Source: Straminergon stramineum
Taxonomy: Eukaryota > Streptophyta > Bryopsida > Hypnales > Calliergonaceae
Direction: 5' to 3'
NCBI GenBank assembly: GCA_963920665.1
Contig: OY987266.1
Span: 27,545,439-27,609,438 of the forward strand
Length of the DNA: 64,000 nucleotides
The position numbers and the translations under genes are program-made. Below are positions 12,425-24,052 of this stretch, one piece after another; the stretch's first letter is position 1, and every line of letters starts with the position of its first letter. The notes beneath the pieces are model-generated. The model was not told where the DNA came from. It worked only from the letters and a program-made list of their open reading frames with translations, and did no database searches.

Positions 12425-12646
12425 TCCATTGATTTTCGATTAGTAGTTTCGTTAGCATAACCGTGACACATAGAAATTTGATTGCTATTGTGTCCGATGA
12501 GAGTGTTGGTGTTGTGCATCATCGAGATGGTGAGGAATACGTCTGCCGATATTTTCGCCGAAAATTACGGAGGATCCTATATAATATCAATATAGAGTAT
12601 ATCCTCGAGTCGACAATATCACGAGAACTCAATATGTAATTGACAA
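12425..12646 (+). pseudogene. Possible exon remnant inside the 5' intron
   Basis: A reading frame of about 65 codons contains SDESVGVVHHRDGEEYVC and a basic stretch (RYFRRKLRR). Its amino-acid composition is more protein-like than the neighbouring intron. It stops at a TAA just after the first family A palindrome at 12600. I do not recognise it. It could be an extra or alternative exon of the DUF7869-like gene, a fragment of a captured gene, or chance. Confidence 0.2.
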
Positions 12647-13743
12647 TCGTGGACTCCATGAGAAGATGGAACGGATGAATTTCTGGGACTCATTAGTCAT
12701 ATCCTCGAGTCGACGATATCTATTTAATTTAATAGTATGTGGGTCTTATCGTCGACATGAGGATAGGTCTTAGTTTAATATTCCTCCGAATGATATTGAT
12801 TTTATATTGTAATAGACGATATCCATCTTAAAGTCTAATGTTGGATGATTTATATTTGAAGATGTTTTATCGTCGACTCGACGATATGAAAATCTTGTAA
12901 TTTGGGTCCCTAGTTCATTAATCGTAAAGTATTTTAGAAAAGTATTTGTGTAATTGTCTTATCGTCGACTTGATGATAAGTCACATTTTCAGGAATAACC
13001 TCTATTATCGAAAAAATGAATGGGACTCCAAATAAGATTGTATTAAAGGAAGGTTAATATGTTTTTTATTCTCAAGAGGTTATCGTCGACTCAGTGATAC
13101 TCATGTTATCCTTGTGCGTAATCCTCTAATTTTCATTTGTTTTATAAATTTTAATTATGAAATATAATATACTTCTTGACATAATATACTTCTTCGATGA
13201 TGTTTTTTTGGTGTTCCTTGGAATGTCTCTAACACATTATCTTACATCTGATGATAGCCTTTATGTCCCTTTAGAGGTTTTGTTACCCTCGAATCGATGA
13301 TAATTATTTTATTTTGGAATGCATTAGTCTAAATATCTATTTACTCATGAATCTAAAATTTATATACTTAGAAATAATATCTTCTGTATATCGTAATTGA
13401 GGAGAAGCTCTTCATATGATACTATTGGAAGGTTTACATTTTTGGTCTCACATATGATTATCGTCGAGTCGACGATACCCATTTCTAAATTGGATAGTCA
13501 CATTCTAGTTTCTGTATCACTAAGAACTTGATAATTAATAGAGTCACATTCTACATCATTTAGAAATAGTCAAAATTTCCCATACATTATTGGACCAATC
13601 ATTTGTTTGGTGTTGCTTGAAGTCTTTCTGAATTTATTACTTCATATGAAAAATACTTTTAGACATCATTCAAGAGGAATCATTTTATAGTTACAAATTC
13701 TGAGGTAAAGGCAATTCTTTACGCTATCCTCGGTTCGAGGATG
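12600..13743. repeat. Family A palindrome cluster in the 5' intron of the DUF7869-like gene
   Basis: Nine copies occur at 12600-12618, 12699-12719, 12746-12765, 12867-12887, 12959-12979, 13080-13099, 13283-13303, 13458-13477 and 13725-13743. The best match the palindrome TATCGTCGACTCGACGATA. Spacing is 47-270 bp and the intervening DNA is unrelated between copies. All fall inside the inferred intron 12353-13992. Each copy holds several CpG sites in otherwise CpG-poor sequence. Confidence 0.85.
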
Positions 13744-13993
13744 GACATATGTATTTTGTGATTATTGTATCAGCCAATTTTATTCGTGTTATGTGCAATT
13801 CCAATTGATTATGAGTTCACATCGGTTTCAGGATAAGAATTCTCTTTGTAATATATTGAAAAATAGATTATGTATAACATATATTTCATATAGTCTTCTG
13901 TTTGAAATTGAGTATGATAGATTTAGACGACTATGTGTTGTTCTCGTATCTGAGATAATTGTTCTCATACACCAATTGGCTCTAGCCTGCAGA

Positions 13994-16824
13994 ATGGATA
14001 TTCACGGACCTGAAGATTTTGCAAACCTAGTGCCTACTTTACACCCTGATGTCTGTACATGTGACGAGATTCCTCGTGCGAAGTGGAACTTTAAACCAGT
14101 CACTCTCCGTAATGAAGCAGGGGACGATGTTGCCAATGCAGTCTTACAAAGTGTCGATCCAAATGTTGTGGTAGACAGCGCCGGGAAGCCTCTTGGCGAT
14201 GATCAAGTTTCCGTTCAAATTGCGCAGTCCTTGTGCAAGGCAGAAGTCCCAACTGGGTGGATGTGGTCAATTCACTCTTGGCACATCAAGCGAGTTTTTC
14301 TCTTTGGTGTCAGTTTGTATGACCATGACCAGACGCATATTTACAACACGGCCATGAATGCTACTAATAGAAGAATTTGTAAAGGGGTTCGATCCTATGA
14401 AAGCTTTCAAGGGAGAATGGAGCTTAATTATCCCAAAAAAGAGACCCTCTTGGTTCCTCAAGCGATCATTGAAGTCTCAACCAAAACTTGTTGTCCAAAC
14501 AATTGTTTGCAGCCTTTTCCGGGTGGGCAAATTCAAGCCATTCGTTCTGAACTCCATGTTAATGATGGAGTATATGCTTGGAAGAAGTGTCTTCTTGAAG
14601 TGCATAGGCAGATCCACAAAGATCCTACTGGCAAGGAGTGGATTACCTTGAAAGGGAGGGAAGTGTGTCCCATTGCATGGTAGACCATTCATGGGGGTTC
14701 GAAGGCTACCTTTTATAGGTACAAAGAGATGGCTAAGGATGGGAAGCAAGCAGAGGCGCATGGGAATTTGGGGTCCAAAAAACCAAGGAAACATACTGTG
14801 CAAGCTACTGCAACGCTTCGGACACTAGTGGTTCCTGAAGCTGACAAAATGCCACACAAAACGAGGACATTGGAATTAGGGGAGAAAGTCCCTGCAATGG
14901 TTTTGCCATCTGCATTTCGGTGGAGTGATCAATTACCAAAAATCAATGAGGCCAATGCAACTTTAAATTTGCAACCAATTTCTTCGAGTGGCTTGAGCAA
15001 CATTCGATGTGCTTCTTTCCCAGAATTTGCTCCAAAAGCACGTGGAGACACTTTCGCTAGATGTGGCTTGTGTGATAGATACAAGCTATTGAGGAGCGCA
15101 TGCACTCCCCTTTCGTACGTGCAAGAGAGGTGGACCGTTGCTTTGGATACCCACCTTATGGGCCAAAAGGCCCATAGAGAACTGTATTATGCAAATTGAC
15201 ATGTTTCTGAAACATATCCTGAGAAGATGCTAACCATTATCCATGATAAAATGGATCACTCCAAGACCGCTTCTCCACACTTCTCTCACAAAACTAAATC
15301 AACGGATTCCTACATGAAAATGCCTGTTGCAGTTATAGGTATGATTGCTTATGGGCATGGGGATGTTCGATATGCACACTACGGTTTAGACATTTTTCCG
15401 ACAAATTCAAATCATACCATCGGGTCCATCGCATAGTTGTTGCGTGATGTTGAAGAACCACCAAAGAATTCATCACGCAAATTATTCTTTGAAAAGGAGA
15501 CGCAATCCACATTAACCAAGGCGATTCTGGAAGAGGCAAATATTTGCTTGGACTCTCTCCTTCCTCCTCCAGAAGAATCAATTCCAGCTCAACCTTTACC
15601 ACCAATATTGACTTTGCAATTGGATAATGCATCAAGAGACAATAAGAATAGATGGGTTTTTGCTTTTTGTTCCCTACTTATATACAAAGGGATTTTCCGC
15701 GAAGTGTACATCAATTTCCTCATTGTTGGGCACACTCATGAAGACATTGACGCTCTTTTTGGTCGGTGGAGCACTAAATTGAAGACAAATAACTATCCAA
15801 CACTTCCGAAACTCATGAAATCCTTCATGGATTGCGAAACGCACCCCGTCATTCCTCATCTCATCGAGGGGGTTCCAGATTTCAAGCGATATGTAGATGG
15901 GTATTTGGGCACAGGAGGAGATTTTTTGGAAGGTCATTTTAGGTCCCAGCAGTTCAAGTTTTACATGGATTCTAGTGGATGGCCTTTGATGGAGTATAAA
16001 AATTTGTGTATGGACAAGAAATGGTTGCCAGAGGACGGCAAAGGAATTCGCTTGTGGTCTGAGACTGAAGATGGACGTCCAATACTTCCAAGCAGTGATC
16101 CACCACCTCTAGTTCCTGAGAAGATGCGTTCTGTCGATGAGATCAAGAGAGGTTTGAACGGTTTCATTGCACACTGGAACGGAATGGCAGACGATGACCA
16201 ATCTGGAGAATTCAGGAGGAAAAATGGCCCTATAAAAGAGTATTGGAAAGGTGTTCGAGCAGCTCTTGATGCACCTCTAGAGCCGCGTGAGACATTACTA
16301 CATGGATTTTGGCCAACTTCGAGGATCATCCATGATGAAGAAGAATGCAGGGAGAGGGATGGTATACTACCTGAAGGGGATGCAGAGGATGCACCCTTTG
16401 TTGGACGAAGGCGTGATCATCCCCGTGCTTCTTTCCGTGTCAATCGCGATACGTTCGCAGGTTATTTTGTCGTGGTGCGACCTGCTAACGGTGACTCCAA
16501 GCCATTACGAATCCAAATCCGGATCCAGGGCATATGAATATGATCCAAATCCAATATTGGACACCAGCTTCAGATCGACACATTAACATGGAAACATATG
16601 ATGGATGGGACACAAAAAAAGGGAATGTGTGGCGTGAAGATCGAGCAATAACCCCAACATGGTCAAGCACAAACTGTATCATGACCGCTTGGAAGCCACG
16701 TATGCGAGAAGGGACTTCAGATCCAAGGGTGGCAATTCCAAAGCCTCAAATTGACATCATCAAAGCATCAGTGGAAGCCTTCAAGGCTGATTCAGACGAT
16801 GATGAGTCTATGGCGGAAGGATGA
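13994..16824 (+). pseudogene. DUF7869-like (RNase-H-fold, transposase-related) gene, copy 1, decayed
   Basis: One frame runs from the ATG at 13994 to about 16500, interrupted by TAG at 14681, TGA at 15197 and TAG at 15434. The last exon part, 16534-16824, is in another frame after a small deletion near 16505-16533. An upstream extension of the frame to 13793 is probably intron, since an acceptor (CTGCAG) sits at 13987-13992. Landmarks in order are: a Cys-containing N-terminal region (KTCCPNNC near 14485); a second Cys patch (RCGLCDRYK near 15060); LTLQLDNASRDNKNRW (about 15610-15660), matching the DN...NKN motif of DUF7869; and VGHTHEDIDALFGRW (about 15720-15770), matching GHT..D..FG. These Asp residues are likely catalytic in an RNase-H fold. 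The tail has an acidic end (DSDDDES). Full restored length would be about 940 residues. A transposase role is inference from the fold and repeat context. Confidence 0.75.
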
Positions 16825-17639
16825 ATTATAGTGTATAGGTATATAAGTAGTTTTTGTTGTAGGGTGTGAAGTGTCATGGACTTTGCATTTACATGTTTTG
16901 AGATGTTTGCAGAAATATATTTTGTCCATTTTATTAGGGTAGTTTCATTGTGTTACAATTGTTGATTTCTATTAATAGTATATTTTATCTTCTTATTTCT
17001 CTCAAATGTTCTACATTAAGTGTATTCATTTGAATGTTTTGTAATAAAGATGTTTTAGATGTTAAAGTTTGGTATCAACAACCTAAAGATTAGTCCTTTC
17101 GTAGATGCACCTCTCAATTTCAAGAAATGTCTCAATTGATGACATCTTGCATGATTTAAAGTGTATATTTTTAATGAAGTAAAAATGTTCAAAAGATGAA
17201 TGCGGCTTCTTTCTGCTATTTATAGCAATAATTAAATTAATTAAAAAATTACTTGGACATTTTTAAGTCTCAATTTATTGAATTGTCTCAATTTAATGAA
17301 CTCTTTTGTTTTCTAAATATAGAAGTGAATTAAAATGAGACCACAGCTTGTCTCAATTTAACGAATAAGACCTTATTGAAGTATATTGAATTCTCTTTTA
17401 TAATCCCTTATAAAGGAGAATGGTATTCTAGTGTTTAAGTAATTCTACTTCAGCTACATTGATGTAAGCTTCTTCTTTATTCACTATTGTTTCAATTGAA
17501 TATTGATAACATGTACCTTAACTACTAGAAGAATGACTATCTGGTTAACTACTATCTAGTTCATCTTGGGTTGAGGTATAAATTTTGTAACCTGGATTCA
17601 AACTATGATAGGAAGGACTAAGACATAACGAATTTTTTA
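16825..17639. other. 3' flank of DUF7869 copy 1; boundary between elements A and B
   Basis: AT-rich and non-coding. Several variants of TCTCAATTTAATGAA occur at about 17125-17365. Family A palindromes end before this stretch and family B begins right after it, so an element boundary probably lies here. No clear terminal inverted repeat was found. Confidence 0.4.
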
Positions 17640-18359
17640 TTCACCTAGATTCGAGGTGAATTTTGATTTATCATACTCTCAGACTCATAAGAGGTAGTTT
17701 TTTTGGGCTAGTGTAATTCAACTTGATTCAAGGTGATTTTTAATGAATTGTACTCTCTTTAATGAGCTGATCTAATTGACCAAGGTTAGAGGTGATTTGT
17801 TTAGAATTTGTAATATTATACTTGAAAGGACTCTTTCTTGGGTTGCTATAATTTATCTAGGTTCGAGGTGAATTATAATAATTCGCACTCTCTCCCCAAG
17901 CAGATTCTATAATTTATCTAGGTTCATGGTTAATTTTTAGGAATTGCATTCTCAGAATCAAAAGACGATCTCTATCATTTTTTGTTGATTACTTCACCTA
18001 GGTTCGAGGTGAATTTTAGTAACTTTAGCTATAAAATTTGATTATTCAAGTGGACATCTATATCAATCTAGCATGGTCTGATTTCAAAACTAAGACCAAA
18101 TTAGTGGTAGTGTTTGGAATTGAATTGTCTGTTGCCTTGACATCGAGACTGATTCACCTCGAATCGAGGTGAATTACCCGGAATCCAGTTGTCGGCCCTT
18201 GGTTGCACAATTTGCAGAAATCAGATTTCCAAATACGTGAGCTGATTCACCTCGAACTGAGGTGAACAACCTTGAATCTAGTAGTGGGCCTTTGGTTGTA
18301 CAATTTCAGAAATCAGATTTTCAAACATGTGAGCCAATTCACCTCGAACCAAGGTAAGT
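17640..18359. repeat. Family B palindrome cluster, left
   Basis: Nine copies of a palindrome near TCACCTCGATTCGAGGTGA lie at about 17640, 17716, 17774, 17850, 17911, 17993, 18151, 18246 and 18336. The best is at 18151-18175. The last three sit in a 92-bp tandem unit that also shares AATTTGCAGAAATCAGATTT-like sequence. The family is distinct in sequence from family A but has the same size and style. Confidence 0.85.
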
Positions 18360-20833
18360 GACTAAGAATCAAACAAAAAAACTTTATTTCTACAAACTAG
18401 AAAAAGAACTTTCTACAAATCCAAATTGGTTCTCCTAAAAATGAAGGTAAATGACAAAAAGTCTATTTGAGAGACCAGTCTTCTATAGCAATGTCTGACT
18501 GTAATGGGGTCCACGATATAGAAAAGAGAGCTTAACTTAAATAACCTTTAATTTCAGATCAAGAAAAATCATATTAAAAAGTGGCCACAAGGGTTCAAAA
18601 CTTTTTACCAACAATCTCTAGTTCTACATAGCACAATGGTAGTCATAGCAGAGTCAAATAGTAGCACAAATTTGGATAGCAGTTTGCCATTTGATACTTT
18701 CAGATCTATGAAATTGGGCCAAGCAATCTATCTCTCTAAATCTCTCAACCTCTGTAGAGTTCAACAATTCAAGCTTTGAAAGTCTATAATAAATTTTACC
18801 TTCCTTTTGGCTATCTTTACTGTAGCTCACTTTTCCTTCAATGCAACAATGGCTCAAAGTTCCTGCGATGTACTATGCGACATAAGAATTGCACAGACAA
18901 GAAGTGTGATTGAGAATTAAAATCATTTTGACAAATAGCTCCAAAGGATGTTCATCTACAAGAACCATATAGATTATAGAACTAAGAAAATCCCAGTACA
19001 TGTGTAATCTACAATGCAAGGCCCCAGTTATTCCATATCTCCCTAGTTAAATCAATGTATTAGTCATACTAGAATGTGTTAGACATAATTTCTATAGTAA
19101 ATTCACAAATAATGTTCTTCATCTTGTCTAGCTTCATTGCAGGTGTAAGACTCATCATTGACACAACAAAATCCAATTGACTTTAAAATATCACGCACAA
19201 TGAAGGAAGGAAGGATCAAGATTCATCCATTGAACTTGATAGTAAGTGCACTTAGGAACATAAATCACACTCCACATGAACAATGAAGCAAAACCATAAA
19301 CCTCTTAGCTTCAGAAGCAAAGGTGTAATCTTTTGAAAAGGTTGGATATAGCAAGTCAATCAAAAATACCTAAGCTTCGATCCAATTCAGTTGCACAACT
19401 CAATCATATCTGTCACAAGTTTGTAACAAATCCACTATTATGCAACATCTCTGATTAAAGAGACAACATCCCTAATGAAGAATCAAAGAATACGGGTTCT
19501 GGCCATGCGTCCTATTTCCAACTTGGCTAATGATGGCCTAAACAATGAAGTGCTTACTACTGACATTTGCACAACACATCCTTGTAACACACTCAGAATA
19601 CAAAATGACAATCTTGAGTTCTCATTCAAAACGGAAGGTGGCCATATATTCGTAAAGAAAAGGTACAAGAAGGACATAAAAGCTTAATCCGGTGATTCAG
19701 TAATTCATGATTCAGCTTGAATTACATCAATACAAAAGGAGTTTCCATTGATAAGCAAATCAATTCAAGGTTTGAAGATTTGATTACCAACCTATTTGCA
19801 GAGATCTCTAACTTCCTTGGTGCGACCCTCACTTTTAGCCAATCGGATATTCCTAAGGTCCGATTGTAATAAGCCTGCTAAAAAGAAAGGATTAAGTTTC
19901 AATGCATAAATCGTAAGGCATAGTACTCCATTCAATTCTATTTACCTCTACAAAATTCAACACATAAGACCTGCATCTTCATGGTCAAGTGGGCCACGGG
20001 GGATAGACAATCAGATTGTTCGTATTCCAACAATTAACAAGAAAAGTACCTTCTATACGGTGGGACACAATTACGAAACAACCTTGTATTTCTTGCACGC
20101 TTCCTCCTCCAGTGAATCCTTCCCAGGTGACCCTAACTTTCGTACTGCGTTCTGTGTACTTTCATGCAAGAAGTGGATATATCATTCTTAAAAAGGCTGA
20201 AACAAGAACCAAAATGAATTCAACATTTACATGTGAGGAACGACAAAGCATTGATTGCTTCAATGTCCAACGAATCTAGCAAGAAGTTTTGTACCGCAAG
20301 CCCCCTCACAGAACTCTAACACCTAAATCCACAAGCACAAGAACGATGAACAAGTGTAGGAAGTACATGCAAAAGTGTTGGACATTGCAAATGAAAGTAT
20401 GAAACACTCACCAATACAACACCGCAAGTTTGGAATTTTTGTTCTTCTTGGATGCCCAAATACGATTCCTATCCAAGCTGGGGTCGGCTATATCTTCAAC
20501 TGAAGCTTGGTTGCAATTGCAGAAGAAGCATTCAAGAGGAAAACTACAAAATATAAAATGAAAAGTGACTTTCGATGTAGTGAACGAGGAGAAACAAAGA
20601 AGCACAACGACTAGAAAGAGCTGCAAGCTCCAAACCCTAGCGGCAATACCTTCATGCCGCAACTTACCCAAAACGACAGATACCCGGACTCGTGATACTC
20701 GAGATTCTAGTACCCGGACTAGGTGATACCTTGCATGAGAGAGATCTGGATCTGTACATGGCGGAACATACTTTTGATCAATGAACATTAGCCTTACCAC
20801 GCATATGCGTTTCATCTTACAAATGTCCATACC
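18360..20833. other. Non-coding; GC-richer leader-like block at its right end
   Basis: No recognisable protein. A GC-richer block at about 19790-20830 sits beyond the family B cluster in the same relation as the leader block 5171-6306 to family A. It could be the leader region of a lost minus-strand gene of element B. It includes two TACCCGGACT copies at about 20682 and 20712 within a loosely inverted arrangement. A 140-codon minus-strand frame at 20408-20830 has no recognisable domain. Confidence 0.3.
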
Positions 20834-21417
20834 TTAACCCCTAAGAGTCTTATTCAAAATTGACGATTTGACTAAAATCAATATAAAGTGTTATTTGGAA
20901 GAATACTTTGGAACTCACATACAAATAAAAGGTGAAGATTTTCAATTGTAGATTTCATTCATGTATTTAGATTCATTACTACTATTACCTTTTTCTTTTT
21001 TAATTTTGAAAGAAAATTTCGAAATTCCTTTTAAATTTGATTAAAAGTAAAAAAATATCTTTTTTTAGGGTTTAAATATGTTGGAAATTTGGAATGGATT
21101 TGAAATGAGGTTCTCTTCTTGTCGTGACATTTTGAAATGTTAATGTTCTTAAAATCTATGACCTCATTTCTACAAATCCAACTTTCAACTAGAATCAATG
21201 CAATTCTGGCTTGGTCAACCACTGGAAATACTTGCACATTTTGAATTTTGGCATACATGTTCTCCACTAACACCAAATCCAACCATACATAAGACAACAC
21301 CTTGATAAAGTATCTTCACAAATGAAAATGAGTTTCATCCAAGTAGTAATAAGGATGAAACTTGAGTTTTAGTTTCTTTACTGCCCATAAGTGCATGGCA
21401 AAGGATGTAGGGGTTCA
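20834..21417. mobile_element. TTAA/CCCC non-autonomous element, copy 3
   Basis: Starts TTAA-CCCCTAAGAGTC (20834) and ends GATGTAGGGG-TTCA (21417), about 576 bp. The first 150 bp resemble the sequence from about 23480, including TTTGGAAGAATA..TTTGGAA. This shows that both belong to one subfamily. Confidence 0.55.
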
Positions 21418-23040
21418 TTTAGGTTGTTTGTTTGTTTTGTTGTATACTTCACTTTTTTGGTTTGTTTGTTTCTTGGGTAAGGTGAGATCTCTTAGACCAA
21501 GCATCCCGGGTGCCCAATTACATTCTTGGTATTGTCAAGAAGCCCTCCAGAAGGAAGGGTGCACAACTTTGTTTCATGGTATTTGGACCTACAATGTGAA
21601 ATATGTTGAGTTTAAAAGTTTGTACAAATTAGAAAATTAGAAAATTACTTTTAGTTTTATTTTGATTGTAACAATAGCACAAGGCACAATAGAAAGGATA
21701 TATGGGTGAAGAAAGGTGAAAGGGCTTTGTTCTATGGTGTTCTAACTCACGAAAGAAAAGATATTGTATTTCTAAGTTTTTATGAATTCATAATTTATAA
21801 ATTACTTTTACTCTTATTTTGGTTGTGGCAACAACAGAAGACACAGTAGTCCATATCTTAAGTTAGGCTATTGATTTTGTTTGTTTGTTATGGTGACATC
21901 TCTCACACCATGTGTTCCTTGGTCGCATTTTTTATTTATCCAAGAGCTTTCTATGAAGAGGGAGACATATGCTTTGTTTTGAGGTGTTGGATCTATAGTG
22001 AATTATAGAATTACCGACTAAGTTTTCAAGTATCAAAGAATAAAACTTTGGTTTTACTATTATTTTGGTTGTGGCATTGGCAAAAAGCAAAGTAGACCAT
22101 ATCTCAAATTATTTGACTTTGAACCTCCTTAACTTCAATTTTTAGTCCTAAAGAGTTTTGAGTTTAAAATCATAATGGTCGAAAATTGAATTCTGAGTCT
22201 AGGAAGAAAAAATACAAAAAACATAATATTCATTCTTAAAAAACTTGTGAAGTAGAAGTAAATACGAGATAGAAGGAAAATCTAAATTATTAATATCACT
22301 AAGATGGAATTAAAATGAAGTAATTCCAATAGTGAGATTCTTCTAGCAAGCAGAGCCAACCATGTGGAACTTTTTTTTAAACATTGTAAAAATAGCATTT
22401 AGAAATGAATCCTACAAGTTATCTTTACATTGTTTTGAGCTTATTCGGGCATAACTTTTCTACCCAAGCACTAAATGAAAAAAATTATATTCACATGAAG
22501 CTAATCAATTTTTCTAACTTCAAAAAAGTTTTAGAATGTCATGACAAAAGTTGAGTCCATAGGTACCTACCCAAAAGTGAATTTGTCTTCCAAAGGGACA
22601 ATGGTCCTCTTGTGGGTTAAAGTGTGGAGCGTATGGATTTCTTTTACATTTCAAAATTAGGAAATAATTGGTACTACTATTTTGACTTTAGCAATGGCAC
22701 AGTACACATTGGTGTAAACCTTAAATTATATTGGTTTGTTGTTTTGTTCTATTTCTATGGGGGGGGGGGTTGAGATGACCTAGACTATGTATTTAGGCAA
22801 TTCATTCGTGTTATTCTTACAATCAAGAAGGGATACAAACACTTTGTTTTTTGCCATTTGAACCTATTATGAAAAGTATAATAAATTTGGAAGTTTCAAT
22901 CAATAAAAAGAATTTTAATTTAATTTTATATTTAATTTGTTATATATTTTGCAATGGCCAAAGGTATACTATATATCATATAACTTCCACATATTTTAAA
23001 GACAAAGTTATGTATTTGTGTAAGAAGCCGTGAAAGTTTT
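21380..23040. repeat. Dispersed degenerate repeat, about 250-350 bp units
   Basis: Units contain TTGTTTGTT, a GTGACATCTC-like segment, AAGAAGCCCT-like sequence, a GGTATTTGGACCTA-like segment, and TTTTGGTTGTGGCAA. Copies run at about 21390-21650, 21660-21850, 21850-22100 and 22690-23040. Others lie at about 23290-23480 and 26480-26700, and a reversed one at about 25440-25700. They make the short open frames here meaningless. Confidence 0.55.
22100..22620. mobile_element. Reversed, partial relative of the 34.7-kb TTAA/CCCC element
   Basis: The right end, CCAAAGGGACAATGGTCCTC then GTGGG-TTAA at 22620, matches the left end of the element at 34753 in reverse. The stretch near 22120 (TTTGACTTTGAACCT) matches the other part, near 35420. 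The left inverted repeat is not clear. Confidence 0.5.
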
Positions 23041-23474
23041 AAATTATTGGTAAAAAAAATGTGAATTCATTGAATAATATTTCAATAGCAAATACAAAAA
23101 ATTCCATTGAACTACCATGGAATTCCATATGAAGAAATCAATTAAGAAATTCCACACATACTACTCTATTCTAAGCATCTATATTCTAAATATTATGTCT
23201 AACTATAGTAGTGCACTCTTAGTCATTCCTACAATCCAATTGATAACCAAAAGCGACTATGTTACTTTTTAATTTCTAGAAAATCAATAATTGAATATCT
23301 TTTGCTCATTGAGTTCAATGAAAAAAATGATTGGTTTTCAATGTGTTTTTTTGGTTTTTGAATTGGTGTCCAAGGGCAAAAGTTATACCATAATACACCC
23401 AAAACTATATACCATGGGCATATTCCTAAATATCACCAATAGAAAAAAAATATTCATATTTGTTTTCCTAAATC

Positions 23475-24052
23475 CTTAAGTGCATAGAGTCTTCTTCATA
23501 ATTGATGATTTGTGAATAAACATTATAAAGTATTATTTGGAAGAATATTTTGGAATTCAAATAGAAACATAAGTTGTAGACTATTAGTTCAGAATTCCAT
23601 CGACATGGTTAGATTCACCAAAAATATCACCAAAATTTTTTAATAAATTTTCAAGGAAAAAAATCAAAATTACTTCAAAGTTTTGTTACAAACAAAATAC
23701 CATCATTTTCTGAGTAAAATTTGTTGGAATGGATTTGAATTGAGGCTCTCTTATACAATGAGTTTTTGAAAATCTTGTATTCTTAATATATATGACCTCC
23801 TTTTGGCAAATTCAGTTTTGAACTAGAGTTGATGCAATTTTGGCATAATGAACCACTTGATATACTTGCACATTTATAATTTTAGAAAAAAGGTACTCTA
23901 GTGACACCAAATCCAACCACTAGATACGACATCAACTTCATATCTCTACAAATTAGGATGACTTTCATCCAACCAATAATGAGAGAAAACTTAAATTTCA
24001 AACTCAATCTTCTTCATCCAAGAAGTGGACATCAAAGCGCTTAGGGGTTTAA
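23475..24052. mobile_element. TTAA/CCCC non-autonomous element, copy 4
   Basis: The right end reads GCGCTTAGGGG followed by TTTAAC. The left end near 23475 (CCTTAAGTGCATAGAGTC) is decayed. The interior matches the copy at 20838-21413. Length is about 570 bp. Confidence 0.5.

Noticed and set aside
13793..13993. Start of DUF7869 copy 1 at 13793
   Set aside because: The extra N-terminal stretch is hydrophobic and AT-rich like intron, a strong acceptor lies at 13987-13992, and copy 2 also begins right after an acceptor.
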